From positions 4,523,455-4,587,454 of the forward strand of contig OZ029921.1 in the NCBI GenBank assembly GCA_964023275.1: a stretch of 64,000 nt of DNA. Reading direction: 5' to 3'. The stretch is from Norana najaformis (Eukaryota; Annelida; Clitellata; Crassiclitellata; Hormogastridae). The translations under genes were made by a program, and so were the position numbers. This document shows positions 1 to 11,800 of this stretch, piece after piece. The notes under the pieces were generated by a model. That model made no database searches and was not told where the DNA came from. It saw only the letters and a program-made list of their open reading frames with translations. Position 1 is the first letter of the stretch. Each line of letters begins with the position of its first letter.

Positions 1-58
1 CTAAGTCATTAGATAGTGGCATCTAATAAATGCAAAAATAATAAATAAAATAATAACA
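1..58 (+). repeat. SINE-V 3' end, cut by the window edge
   Basis: 'agtcattagatagtgg' and 'taataaatgcaaaaataat' match the 3' end of the SINE-V copy at 18115-18290 (reverse strand). Confidence 0.6.
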
Positions 59-314
59 CATAACTCTCATCAGCGTTACGACGGCTAAAGTGCCTTGCTC
101 CAAGGTCACGATGAAGAAGTGATGAATTTCTCGGTCAAAGCAGCAAAACCTTCGTCAAAGAATCGTTAGGAACGACGACTAATTGGCCAGGTGAGCCAAG
201 AGAGGCGCCAGGTGCAAAACATGCGCCGATTACTTGCATCCAGTACTAATGCGTTTTGTGCGGACTTTAAGGTGGAGGTTGCACTAGTGAATACAGTTCA
301 TAATGAAACGTTTG

Positions 315-622
315 TGTGCATGTGTGTGTGTGTATGTATGTATGTATGCATATATGTATGTGTATGTATCTATGTATGCATGTATTTATGTGTATGTATC
401 TATGTATGTATGCATGTATGTGCATGTATGTATGCATGTATGTGCATGTATTTATGTATGCATGTATGTATGTGTATGTACGTGTATGCATGTATACATG
501 CATGTATGTGTATGTATTTATGTAAGCATGTGTATGTATGCATGTACATGTTTTTATGCATGCATGCATGCATGTATGTATGCATATATATCTATGTATG
601 TGTGTGTATGTATGTACAGTAA

Positions 623-653
<31 letters not shown>

Positions 654-690
654 ATACATATGTATGCATAAAGGTATGCAAGCATGCATC
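315..690. repeat. (TATG)n/(TGCA) array ending in (TA)n
   Basis: Degenerate 4-bp units 'tatgtatg' and 'tgcatgta', with a (TA)n patch at 625-655. Produces Cys/Met/Tyr/Val artefact ORFs on both strands. Confidence 0.95.
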
Positions 691-723
691 TGAATATTAA
701 TATAACACCTTTTAAGAGACTTA

Positions 724-1088
724 AATCGTAATCGTAAACTCGAGATTTCTACAGCGCCCAACGAAAGCTAAGCCGCGGGAACCAGCTTATTCACAGATGC
801 TCAGTCAAAACAAACCAATAGGCAGGAAGGGTCAGATTCGGTTCCAGGTCAATACCTAGGGGTCACGCAGGCACACTCAGAGGACTGTTGTGGGTGGTAT
901 CAGGAACTGGAGAGGCAAAACAGAGAAGAGGAAGAGGAGGAATCTGGATATGATTTGTGGAAGAGCAGTCTATCTAACAAGATCCAAAACAAGCGGCTGA
1001 CAATCGATTCAAGGTCGCCTGAAAAAATCGCCTGAAGGCCGGTTGAAAATACGGGCGCCCTACTACACAGCTGCAAAATATGCGACAC
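724..1088 (-). pseudogene. LINE-2 3' end
   Basis: The complement of the family's 3' end is at 724-760 ('gatttctacagcgcccaacg'), then 'accagcttattcacag'. A minus-strand frame around 900-1000 reads LDRLLFHKSYPDSSSSSS, which matches the C-terminal 'LKTVLFHRSYPDTSSSS' of the longer copy at 27515-28390. Truncated, non-functional. Confidence 0.65.
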
Positions 1089-1135
1089 AATTGGAAGATA
1101 ATTCGAATTTTCTATTCATTATCCTTCGACACAAT

Positions 1136-1315
1136 TGTATATGTATGTGTACGTATGTATGTATGTATGTATGAATGCATGTATGAATGCATGTATGTAT
1201 GCACGTGTGTAGGTGTATGTATGTATTTGTGTATGTATTTGTGTATGTACGCATGTGTGTATGTATATATGCATGCATGCGTATGTAAGTATATATATAT
1301 ATATATAAATATATG
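1136..1315. repeat. (TATG)n array with (TA)n end
   Basis: 'gtatgtatgtatg' with interruptions, ending in about ten TA units. Confidence 0.9.
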
Positions 1316-1449
1316 TCTATGTAAGCAGACTTCGGGGAGATATTGAATATCGAATGAATAGGACGGCAACGCCGGGCAATACGGACAATGGCCACACGCC
1401 AGGCAATGTTGGTGTCAAGATTACTTGCACGCAGTCATGTAATATACGG

Positions 1450-1640
1450 CCAACTGCAACGGGTATGATAAGGTATGGCATGTCAGAGTAAATCAAGGTA
1501 CAGTAACCTAAAGAGATAAATTAAGATAGGTTACTGTATGATTTGGTAAGGTACCGTAAGGTAATATATGGTAAGTAAGGTAAGGCAAGATATGCTAAGA
1601 TTTAGTAGGGTAAAATAAAGTAAGATGTGGTATGATGAAG
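1450..1640. repeat. Degenerate (GGTAA)n stretch
   Basis: Loose 'ggtaaggtaccgtaaggta' units with many substitutions. A related purine-rich '(gaggtatggtat)' stretch lies at 2465-2590. Confidence 0.5.
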
Positions 1641-1835
1641 CCGTAAAAGTACAGTAATGTAAGCTTCAAGCAAGGAACATAGAATCAACCAAGCTAACCA
1701 CTAGACTATTGCTCCATCCCATCATGTAGGCCTACCTTACTCCAACATATACATTACTCCAATCTGATCAACCGAACACTGTCACAAAGTGAGAAGTTCC
1801 TAGAAATGCTCCAAATAAATGACCAGTGAACAAAA

Positions 1836-2145
1836 TGTACATACATACATACAAATACATGCATACATACACATACCTATATACACACATACATTCATCG
1901 TAATACATGCATTCATACATACATACACACATACATAGATACATGCATACATACATACACATATACATACATTCATACACACATGCATCATACACATCTA
2001 CATATATACATACATACATACACTCACCTACATACATGCATCATACAAACACACATACATATACACACACATACACACAAACATATACACACATACATAC
2101 ATACATACATACACACACCTACATACATACATACATACATACATA
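1836..2145. repeat. (ATAC)n array
   Basis: 'catacatacatacac' units over 300 bp; the complement of the (TATG)n arrays elsewhere. Confidence 0.95.
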
Positions 2146-2739
2146 TGCTGGGTGCGGTTTATTCTCTCATTTCTCACCGGCTTCGCGCATGTGCAGACGG
2201 CTCATGGTTATCGATCTTGTTATTTGTAGTATTCATTGGATTTCGATGTCAAAAGGAAACAGACGCAGAAGGGGAATAGATGGGGCAAACTGCACCAGAG
2301 AACAACCTGCACGCCCGAGGGGTAAACTTCACTTAAGGGTGACCTATTAAGGCACCTCTTAAAAGCTCTAAGCGACTTAACATAGGCGCTATATTAATTT
2401 TTTTATTACGTTTCCTTTCTGTCGATGTACTCCAACATGTACCTTACTCGATATGAAAGGCAGCAGAAGGTAATGCAAGGGAGGTATGATATGGCGATAT
2501 TAATGGTTGCGAGTGTGGTTATGGAGGTATGGTATCGTAATAATGCTAATATTAATGGCTGCAGAAGGTATGGGAGGTATGGTATGACAAGGCAAGACGA
2601 GATACCTGTACGACAACCCATTAAGCAGTGCGGAAAAGACCTATTCGTTCTGCATGGGTGACGCTGGGCCTACATTTCTAATTCCGGTTGTTTACCAGTA
2701 GACACCAGCAGAATTCCGTCATTACTTGCGTAGAAATCT

Positions 2740-2872
2740 GTGTCAAAGGCGCAAAGCAATTGTGAGTGAAGGACTTGCTAAGGTCCATACACAGCAACCG
2801 TCTCAAAGAAGACTCGAACCCGTACTCTCCGCGTTTCAAGCCAAGCGCTCTATCCAATCGGCTACTTTACCC
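2740..2872 (-). repeat. SINE-V copy (tRNA-derived)
   Basis: On the minus strand the head reads 'gagagtacgggttcgagtc', containing a B-box GGTTCGAGTC, after an A-box-like 'ttggatagagcgcttggc'. The body continues to 'aattgctttgcgcctttg'. 3' end truncated. Confidence 0.65.
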
Positions 2873-3381
2873 CTTGTGGCTCTGCCAAAACACTTGGCGG
2901 ACTTTCTGGAATGGTATAGCGCTGCTCGAAATAAAATCGGCAAGCTCGGAATAGAAACATCGGCTCGGATGTCGGAGAATGAAGTGCTACTAGAATCCAG
3001 AATGCTTCCTGCCTCCAGCAGATCCTGGCAGGAACTGAAGGGGCGGATCGGAATTGACATCGAGGACCCTTCACACAACGAAACCTCGAAACCGCGATAT
3101 AATTTGGCAAGCACTGCTCCAGGCTCTTTCAATTATTGACAATTTTCTAAATTACGAAACTGTACACGCCAATATAGGTGCAGTACCCCTCTCTCTCCCT
3201 GTATGTGTGTGTCTGTGTGTACATATAATTTCTAAATGTAAGTCCATATATGAATGCTTGTATGCATGTATTTTATTTGCTTGCTTCGAGTACTTATGTG
3301 CATACGTAGGCAGACCTATTAATGTATTATTTATTTCTGTATTATTTATTTATTTACTCATTACTATATAATGTAGTTATT

Positions 3382-3453
3382 GATTAACTACATTACATGT
3401 AGTCTGATTAACTACATTACATGTAGTCTGATTAACTACATTACATGTAGTCA
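3382..3453. repeat. Three perfect 24-bp tandem repeats containing a palindrome
   Basis: The unit 'tgattaactacattacatgtagtc' starts at 3382, 3406 and 3430 and contains the palindrome ctacatgtag-like 'tacattacatgta'. Lies in an AT-rich block. Confidence 0.85.
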
Positions 3454-3579
3454 TTGATAAATACATTACTATGCAACGTAAGTAATTTTAATGTAGTTAT
3501 AATGTATTTAATGTAGTAAATAATTAGTAATTAATAAAATAATAAATAATTAGTAAATAATTAGTGAACAATTATTAAG

Positions 3580-3887
3580 AGAGCTGCATTTCGATTAAAA
3601 ATTTTAATCGCGATTAATTGCTCGCTTAAAATTTATATTCGCAGTCAATCGCAGTTTTTAAAAATGCGCAATAGCAGCTGCAGCGCAATTTCAAAGTATT
3701 TAATTTTTCTAATTCATACGCAAAATCCATAGATATCATGAATGTCGACCTTGGCAAACACTGAATATTTCTAGATGAATTTTTATCGCGCCAGTTTGGT
3801 CGACAAGCGCTTGCAGCAAGAAAGAAAGTTGTTAACGCAATAAGCGTTGCGTAAAAATTTTAATCAAAAATTTTTTTCGAGCTCTAA
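3580..3887. mobile_element. Possible hAT-type MITE
   Basis: The left end 'agagctgcatttcgattaaa' with 'aattttaatcgcgattaatt', and the right end (reverse complement) 'tagagctcgaaaaaaatttt' then 'gattaaaatttt', form imperfect inverted termini. 'TAGAGCTG...AATCGCGATTAAT' ends are familiar from hAT-type MITEs. No clear 8-bp duplication was found. Confidence 0.4.
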
Positions 3888-4399
3888 TGGCACACGTCAA
3901 CGGCGATTAATCAACAATTAATTATATTAATTAATAATAATTAATTAGTTAGATAGTTAGATATCCAGATGTTGTTTAAAAGCCAGTTAGAAATAGTGAG
4001 TTTTCAGGCATTTCTTGAAGGGAGAGAAAGTTCAAAGAATGGTAGTCTGTTCCACTCCTTGAGGCAGCTGCGTAGAATGCACGAGAGATCATGACAGTTT
4101 TGCATCGTGGCTCAGCTACGAGACTCGTAGCCGAATACCGCAGACTAGGAGAGACTAGAGATTGAATGTAGGTAGGAGTGTTCGTGGCAAGGATTTTATC
4201 GGTCAGACATGCCAGATTAAATCTTATCTGGAATTCCACAGGAATCTGTGTGTGTTATACGCATACATTGTACAAGGTATTTATGTGTATGCTAGTGTTT
4301 GCATGCAGGGCAGTCCTATATACGTACGCATGTGTATCCATACTTGCATGTACGTATGCATGGATGGATGAATGGATGGATGTGGATGGATGGATGGGA

Positions 4400-4550
4400 T
4401 AACTGCAGGAATTCGACCTGGCTTCTCCGATTATGATTTGATTGCGATTTCATTCAAGGCCTTGATTAATGCCTTGGGCATAATGATAACGGTGACTTAG
4501 GGGTTATTACCGTTAGATTAAATTAAATTACATTAGATTAGATGGACGGA
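4400..4550 (+). repeat. SINE-B copy
   Basis: Contains 'gaattcgacctggcttct', 'tgccttgggcataatgataa' and the tail 'acattagattagatgg'. Preceded by a (GGAT)n patch at 4355-4398. Confidence 0.65.
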
Positions 4551-4699
4551 CGGATTATGTATCTTAATATTTGTAAAGCATCTTCCTTTAGAAGCGTAGG
4601 TTGAACACTGATTTATCTAAAAGACCTAAACAGATATCAACTTCAGATAAACTGGAAATGTTTCTCAAGTTGCACCCAATGATCTGTGTGAAGAAAGAT

Positions 4700-4920
4700 T
4701 TTATCTATGCATTTATTAATCTATGCATTTATTTACTTATGCATTTATTAATCTATGCATTTATTTATTTATGCATTTATTAATCTATGCATTTATTTAT
4801 TTATGGATTTATTAATCTATGCATTTATTTATTTATGGATTTATTAATCTATGCATTTATTAATCTATTCATTTATTAATCTATTCATTTATTTATTTAT
4901 GCATTTATTAATTTATCTAT
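4700..4920. repeat. Minisatellite of about 32 bp, AT-rich
   Basis: Alternating 'tatgcatttattaatc' and 'tatgcatttatttattta' units, about six periods. Confidence 0.85.
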
Positions 4921-5049
4921 GCATGTACATAGTACATACGCATGTGTGCATGTAAATTTATATTTATATGGCGCCTGTCATGGACCTCTCAAAGCTCAGC
5001 CCTTGTAGAATTGTTTGCCTTACAACCTTCTATTAGTATTTATAAAAAC

Positions 5050-6180
5050 CAAACACAAATGATTCAACGTGGCTTAATTACTACCAGACACTTGTTCTGG
5101 ATTTTGGCCACGGCGTGCTCTAATGGCAGAACATATCTACGAGAATAATTCTCGACACACAATGTCTGCTGCAAGCAGACATTAATTCGAAGCGTGCAAG
5201 ATTTTCCCATGTAGAAGACGCCATGACATCAATTAATCGAACGCTGAATATTCGAGTACTCATCATGCCCAGTCTCGCCCCAGAGCTGGAAAACAAATCT
5301 CATCGGGTGCAGTACGATTCATCAACGCGTCATGCCGTTAGCGCCGATATCGCGTGAAAAATTTCCACAGGAAGCTTTCCGCCTCTCACGGGCGCTTAGT
5401 ATCATATCCGATGCGATCGGTGAAATTAGTTACGTAGTGAAATCAATCTATACCTAGCTCTGCAATATTGGCCTTATGTAAATACAAAATAATAAAACAA
5501 GCGGACGTAACATAGTATAGGCTGAGAGGGAAAGATACAGAATGATGTATCCAACTTGTCTGCTCGAAACACTGCCTGCTAATGCTTGGTCACGTTGAAA
5601 GAACGCCTACTGAGATATCAGACAAGGGTTTGGATACAAGATTCGAGAGAAGATACAAAATAAGACCAAGAATAGGACTGATAGACAAAAGTGCCATTTT
5701 ACCCCTTCCAATGCTCTCAGTCAACCTATCCACGTAACTCCAACATCGTACTGCACCCGGTGCGTCCTGCCACAGCGCAATGTAAAAACCGCACCGTGCG
5801 GTGCAACACGAATTTCAGGAAATCAATAGCCACAACACCTAGGCAACCGCTCGCAATACACACACAGGCGGCGCAAGCACAACGGCACGATACATGCTAC
5901 ACCGAAAAAAGCGGTCGCATTAAATCGTCCGCTACACAGGAGCACCAGGCGACAAGAACCTTATCATTCTGGCCGCCGCTGTACGATCCGTTACCGCATC
6001 CTTGGGCCGCTAGAGGGCCGGGTCTCTCAAGTAAAACGAAAACCAAACCGGATGGAGTAACATCTGTGATTGAAACTTAAAGTTTCAAGTAGCTTCGTAA
6101 TGTTATCTAATCCCCAGGTTTAAGTTGATGGACACACAGCGTGTAAACATCGACTGATTCTACGCTCACAAACAAAACAT
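5050..6180. other. Low-repeat stretch, no gene recognised
   Basis: A plus-strand frame at 5691-6080 (129 codons) has no recognisable domain, no signal peptide and no membrane segment. I do not call it a gene. Confidence 0.5.
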
Positions 6181-6189
6181 CTAGCAATC

Positions 6190-6275
6190 AACCATCGTCG
6201 TCGAAGCCGTGATCATCATTATCGTCGTAGTCGTCACCATCAGCACCGTTATCGTCATCATCATCGTTTCTAGCG
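6190..6275. repeat. Degenerate (TCA/TCG)n triplets
   Basis: 'cgtcgtcgaagccgtgatca' to 'gtcatcatcatcgt'. Confidence 0.7.
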
Positions 6276-6769
6276 TCGGTCAAAGGTCACTCAGTGGCAA
6301 TGGGTGTGAATGGATGACCCCCATTCGTATGCATAGTTCAGCAATAAACCATATATCGCTCCGCATAATCGTAACGCTGCTTAAGAACTATTTGCATCGT
6401 CTTGTTTCCGTTGTCTGCTCACTGTGACCCGCCCACCCCTACGATTCCTCGCTCATATAGCGCGTTAACAATGCATTACTTCCTTGCTTACTCACATACT
6501 TGCATACATAAATCCTTACTTGCATACTTATAGTACTTCTCAAATTTAGTCCGAGTCTCGTTATGACTTCGTCTATACTGTCTAAGAAGCATAGAGTCGT
6601 GCTCTTCCGTTCCTGCTCTTTGCTCAAGAGCATTGCACGTTGTTACTTCGAAACTGATCAAAAGGAGTTCCATCAAGATGACGTAGCGAAAGACAGGCAC
6701 TCAACAGGTGCCAAGACCACCTGCCAACATCAGTTTGTCTCTTTTCCCGTCTGCCCACTTACCTACGAA

Positions 6770-7080
6770 TCTATGTATGTATGTATGCATGCATGTGTAT
6801 GTATGCGTGTATGTATGCATGTTTGTCTGTCTGTCTGTATGCGTATGTATGTATGTCTGGCCGTCTGTGTGTGTATGTATGTCTGGCTGTCTGTCTGTGT
6901 CTGTATGCATGTCTGTCTATGTATGTCTAGCTGTCTGTCTGTGTGTATGTATGTCTGTCTGTAGTATGTATATTTGTCTGTCTGTATGTCTGTCTGTAGT
7001 ATGTATATTTGTCTGTCTGTATGTATGTACAAATACTTGCATGCATCATGTATACATGTGTGCATGTATGTATGTAGCAT
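6770..7080. repeat. (TATG)n/(TCTG)n array
   Basis: Degenerate tetranucleotides, with a 44-bp direct repeat near 6955-7025 ('ctgtctgtagtatgtatatt'). Confidence 0.9.
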
Positions 7081-7289
7081 CTGCACATTCATATAGCACC
7101 TGTTGAGAAGCTCACAAAGATGCTTATCTGTCTATCACAAGTTGTTTTATCACACTGCTATTTGCTTCTACATTCTCTTATTTTAGCGTATTTATGTAGC
7201 GGCAATACCTCTGCACTGATCGATGAAGCTAACCAACTTTGCGATAATTAATGCCTTCGCGCTGCAAGACTGACCTTAAGAAATTAGCC

Positions 7290-7495
7290 ACATTGTCCGT
7301 CCATCCGTGTGTCTGCATCTGTCCGTCTGTCTGCGTCCGTGTGTCTGTCTGTGTCCGTGTGTTTGTCTGTCTGCGTCCGTATGTCTGTCTGCGTCCGTAT
7401 GTCTGTCTGCGTCCGTGTGTCTGTCTATCTACGTCCGTGAGTCTGTCTGTCTGCGTCCATCCGTCCGTCTGTCTGCGTCCGTATGTCCGATGCGT
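7290..7495. repeat. 12-bp minisatellite GTCCGTNTGTCT
   Basis: Units such as 'tgtctgtctgcgtccgta' repeated more than ten times. Confidence 0.9.
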
Positions 7496-7504
7496 TCATG
7501 AGTA

Positions 7505-7650
7505 GAACTTATACAAGCTCAGCCCTTATTGCAGCAATTTGCCACGATACGTATTTACAACATTTCTAAAAGGCGCTATGTAAATGGTCAGGTATATATG
7601 CTTACATACACACATACATACTGTACACACACACGCACATATATAATACA
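7505..7650 (+). repeat. 'GCGCTATATAAATG' repeat end followed by (ATAC)n
   Basis: 'tctaaaaggcgctatgtaaa' passes into 'catacacacatacatac'. The same junction occurs at 20925, 23925 and 60345. Confidence 0.6.
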
Positions 7651-7654
7651 TCCA

Positions 7655-8000
7655 CTCGATGGTTGCGGCTCATTCGTACCGCATCCAGTGCGGTTTTCTC
7701 TTTAGTCGGTGGCACACCACAACCGAGCGCGCTTTCAAATCTGCAAGCGCCTTATTCGGGACGATCTCGTCGCAAATAAATCCGACAAATGCCGACATGA
7801 AATATTCATCGTTCCACCCCCCAACCCACCATGCTACTCCCCAAACCACCAGACCACTCACCTACCCACCCATCAACCCTCCAACCCACTCACCCACCCT
7901 CTGTTGCCCAGATTGGACGGAACCAACTTCAACAAATTTTGCTAATGTTGACGCCTATTAGATGACGTCTGTTTCTGTGTTTCTGTCTGGGGAGGGATTT
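7655..8000. other. No gene recognised; CACC-rich patch
   Basis: A plus-strand frame of 100 codons (7659-7961) is partly a (CCCA)-rich low-complexity run at 7815-7900. No domain. Confidence 0.5.
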
Positions 8001-8204
8001 GGTGGGAGCGAGGGGCGTTGGGAGGGAGCGGATGGACTGGCCTGGATACGTGCAGGAAAATTGCTGGGAATCATGGCGACTATTACAGATTTCCATTTCC
8101 GATAGCTATTCATTTTCCGACGATGAGGGAATATTTCCACAGCCACATCCGTCCTCATTCCGTCAGTCGATCCGTAAGCTTCTCTCTTGTCCTTTCACCG
8201 GTAA

Positions 8205-8880
8205 TCAATTCACCATCCGTCCATCCATCCATCCATCCATCCTTCCATCCGTCCGTCCGTCCATCCATCCTTCCGTCCATCCATCCACCCTTCCATCCGT
8301 CCGTCCGTCCATCCATCTTTCCATCCTTCCATCCATCCGTCCGTCCGTCCGTCCGTCCGTCCGTCCGTCCGTCCGTCCGTCCGTCCGTCCGTCCGTCCGT
8401 CCGTCCGTCCGTCCGTCCGTCCGTCCGTCCGTCCGTCCGTCCGTCCGTCCGTCCGTCCGTCCGTCCGTCCGTCAGTCCCTCCGTTCATATATCCAACCAT
8501 CTCGTCGCCTCTTTCTCCGTCCGTCCGTCCATTCATCTATCATTGTGCGCTAAATCATCCATCTATCCATCCATTCGTCAGTCCACCTGTCCAGCTATCC
8601 GTGTCTCCATCCATTCATCCATCCAGACATCCATTCGTCCATCCATCATCCGTCCGTCCATCCATCTAGCCCTCCCCATTAAATCATCCATCCATCTATC
8701 CCTTCGTCAGTCCACCAGTCCAGCTATCCGTGTCTCCATCAATCCATCCATCCATCTCTCCGTCCGTACGTCCTTCCTTCAGTCCATCAACGGATCCATC
8801 CGTTCGTTCGTCCGTCCGCAAGCCCGCCCATCCATCCATCCATCTATCTATCCATCCATCTATCCATACCTTATTCCTAA
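8205..8880. repeat. (CCAT)n/(CCGT)n array with a perfect (CCGT)34 core
   Basis: The core 8337-8472 is 34 uninterrupted CCGT units. Flanks are mixed CCAT, CCGT and CCTT. Because 4 bp is read in all frames, long Pro/Ser/Val/Arg ORFs appear on both strands (up to 311 codons). These are artefacts. Confidence 0.97.
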
Positions 8881-8949
8881 ATACGCCATATCTCTTGATT
8901 CCCGTTCGATTGGCAATACACCACATGATTTTAGTCTAAGTATTTACTT

Positions 8950-9580
8950 CTGAAGACAAATAACTGTAAAACTTCGTCTATTAATGTCGACATTTCAAGC
9001 GGATTTTCATCCCAAACTTTGGCCCGAAACTAAAGAACGGATGGCGTGGGAAGCTTTACTACTGACCTGTCACAATCCTTTCGTTAATTCGCCTCGTTCA
9101 TCCCAATTAGCAGTTAATTAGATCTTGTAAACAGATCACTCGAGTTCTCAACTTTCTGGCCCAATGAGTCATACATTTTGAAGAATTCAAGGCCCAAAAT
9201 AATCCCGAAAAGAATCATTTACACGAAGCATCACATCATGGCAGACGACTTTCTTTCTTAGGTAACTTATAAATATTCATAAACCAATGAACTATGCACG
9301 AAATGATGATCGCCAAATGGAGAAATCAGGGAGTAAGTTTATGCGCTAAATCCGCCATCTATCGTTCGCCGACACATCAGCTAAATGAGCGCAAACAACC
9401 TTCCCCTTTTTTATCGTCATAAATATGGTCAAAACTCAATTTAATTTAAACTCGTCAGCTAAAGTGGAGCACGGATCAACTATAAATTTTTAATATTATC
9501 ATCTCTCGCCATAAACTCGACTTAATAACAACTCTGAACTTGGTTTTACGCTCCTCTGTAGTAATCACCGAGTGCATAAC
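8950..9580. other. No feature recognised
   Basis: AT-rich single-copy-looking DNA without a coding frame. Confidence 0.5.
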
Positions 9581-9589
9581 CGGCGTCTG

Positions 9590-9920
9590 CGGCAGATTCT
9601 TAGATTACCGTGGACTCCCAAGAAGACAAATGAGTGGGTCCTACATACGACAGGAGTCTGCTCGGACTAATGATAAAGAGGAAGTTTTCATACACCCACA
9701 GTCACTTCGGCCAAGTGCCACGAAAGAGTGGAGACTGCTTAGAGAAAGAGATCATCCCATTCCTGCATCCTGAGATCGGAAAGACCCAAAATGATATGGA
9801 TCGACAACATCAAGTCGTGGACTGAATTATCGTTCGACCAGTCATAACAGGAGACAAGAGAGAGAAGCAGACGACAAAATTGTCAGTGTTGTAGCCAATC
9901 CTCGGCTCGAGTACCGTTGA
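9590..9920 (+). pseudogene. LINE-1 ORF2 C-terminal remnant
   Basis: Blocks in different frames read a GQVPRKSGDCLEKEIIP-like segment, then RPKMIWIDNIKSWTELSFDQ, and finally VANPRLE before a stop near 9915. These match the 'FGHV.R...CLEKEI', 'GRP...W.DNIK.WTGL' and 'NPR.EDG' blocks of APE-type LINE C-termini. Frameshifted. Confidence 0.75.
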
Positions 9921-9929
9921 AGACAAATC

Positions 9930-10650
9930 TGTAATATTCCGAGTATACTCGGTTACTACGCGGAATTCGTCCACAGTCACCGCCTCTTAATTAAGATACG
10001 AGAGCGAAGACTACGCATAATACGGTGAGCAATCAATTAATAGGATGGAATTCGTCACATCAATTACTGGTGTCTCACAGCAGACTGTTAAAAGGACGGT
10101 GTTAGTGTCATGGTGTCACTTTTATCCAACGCTGCATTATTCTGCTAATTAGACTTAGTGATAGCATCTGTTTTCCTTAATCTACATATGAAAGCATTTT
10201 GCTTACGGTTGCGCACATTAAGAAGAAAACTGCAGATACATCGACTGCCTATGCATAGTCACAATCGAAATACGTAGGACTCGCTTTAAAATTCTTTGAA
10301 CTCCAGAAAATCAGCCTCGAAGTGCGAGCAGGAGAAGTTCCTTGAGAGCAAAATGCAAATTCTTAACTGGCAGCAAAACTGAAGCCAAACTCCGACGCTT
10401 AAGCAAATTCCAAATGCTTAAGCAAACAACGTGCTGACGCAAAAACCAACTGCATAAGCAAACAGCAGATGCTCCGGCATTACAGCAAAGGTCACCTTGC
10501 TAAGAAAATCGCGAGGCTGACATTAAAACGCAGCCGACCTGCCACTGCAATCGTCACAAGTATTTTCAAGAAACAGGCAAGTATTAACGTGGCCATGCCG
10601 AGTCTCTGACGCACGCCATGACCGAATCAGACACTAAAAGGAAGACAACT
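9930..10650. other. No gene recognised
   Basis: Contains only loose 'cttaagcaaa' repeats near 10395-10460. Confidence 0.5.
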
Positions 10651-10659
10651 CACCATACA

Positions 10660-10800
10660 AATCGAATTTTGACCGGATGTCTCCAGCGGATAACCAATTT
10701 CGACAGCGGTTTCACTTGAAGCGACCATCAATTAACGGCATTACAGGAGTAATTAGAATAGATTAGATTAGATATAAATTATTAATTAGATATTAATTAG
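10660..10800 (+). repeat. SINE-B copy
   Basis: 'cacttgaagcgaccatcaat', 'ggcattacagga' and the tail 'tagattagattagat'. Confidence 0.6.
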
Positions 10801-10929
10801 ATGTTAATTAATTAATAATTAACGTCTCAACGTACATGATGTCCGTATCATGATGGGTTTCATCCTCCCCAACATCGCTTTGTGTTCTACCCCATACATA
10901 AATATCCCCCCAAACCAATGCCACCTGAA

Positions 10930-11115
10930 CCCCATGCTTTGTTGTCGACTGGTTGAACACTCCCCCTTGTAATGTAACGATTGTTAGTTCGAGTCCTCTC
11001 CTCCGAGATGGTCACTGCGTAGGGAACTCCAGCAAGTCCTTTCTGCTTTGCACAATCGAGCGATGCTTACCCATCGGATAATACGGATATATAAATGCTC
11101 AAGGAATAAGAAATC
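10930..11115 (+). repeat. SINE-V copy
   Basis: Head with A-box-like 'tggttgaacactcc' and B-box 'agttcgagtcctc', body 'ggtcactgcgtagggaac', 3' 'atataaatgctcaaggaata'. Confidence 0.6.
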
Positions 11116-11289
11116 TACGGAAAACTATGAATAAAATCTGTCGTACGATATATGCATGCATTTTATCTTAATGTTTGTAGTCGTTCATTAATTTTATTAG
11201 CTATAAAGACGTCTTTCCCCTTCGACTGCTGTTAGCCACGAGTAGAGATTTCTCTGCACTTCTTAGATTCTCAGCAGTCCCCTTACAAA

Positions 11290-11510
11290 TCTGTCACAGT
11301 TTCATTCATTGATTCATTCATTGAGTCATTCAATGATTCATTCATTCATTAACTCATTAACTTATACCCTGATTCATTCACTGATTCATTCACTGATTCA
11401 TTCAGTCACTCAGTCATTCACTGTCATTCACTGATTCCTTCACTGGTTCATCAGTTCATTAATGCGCTCATCCATTAATTAATTCATTCATTCAGTCACT
11501 CATTTGAATA
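11290..11510. repeat. Degenerate (ATTC)n array
   Basis: 'attcattcattgattcattc' units with interruptions. Confidence 0.9.
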
Positions 11511-11599
11511 TGCACATAACACTACAGAGAGATATTCAGAAGTGATTCCAGCTCCGAAAAAAGGGTACAGTTTTTGAGAATTGCTAAGTATCTGTAGAC

Positions 11600-11800
11600 T
11601 CAAATATGTATTTATGCATGTATATAAGTACGTATGCATGCATGCATGTATGTATGTACATGCATGCATCTGAGTCTGTATGTATATATGTGTTTGTATA
11701 CATGTATGCATGCATGTATGTATGCATGCAGGTATGTGCTTGAATGTTCTTGGCTGGCTATAGTGCCTTTAAAAACCTCCCAAATGCGTTAAACCCGATC
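11600..11800 (-). repeat. (TATG)n array joined to a SINE-type 3' end
   Basis: The tetranucleotide array 11605-11735 is followed by 'ctatagtgcctttaaaaacc', the complement of the 'aaaggcgctatataaat' ends. Confidence 0.7.

Noticed and set aside
303..671. Cys/Met/Tyr/Val-rich ORFs on both strands (also 1768-2037, 6708-7106, 13540-14033, 60352-60923)
   Set aside because: They are translations of (TATG)n and (ATAC)n tetranucleotides. All frames stay open because the unit lacks stops, not because of selection.
1546..1600. Telomere-like (TAAGG)/(GGTAA)n
   Set aside because: Highly degenerate, short and embedded in ordinary sequence; no canonical telomere repeat.
5691..6080. 129-codon plus-strand ORF
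   Set aside because: No recognisable domain, no splice or repeat support, and length within chance for this composition.
7999..8953. 311-codon and 184-codon Pro/Ser/Val/Arg ORFs and their complement
   Set aside because: Produced by the (CCGT)n/(CCAT)n array; no unique domain and open on both strands.
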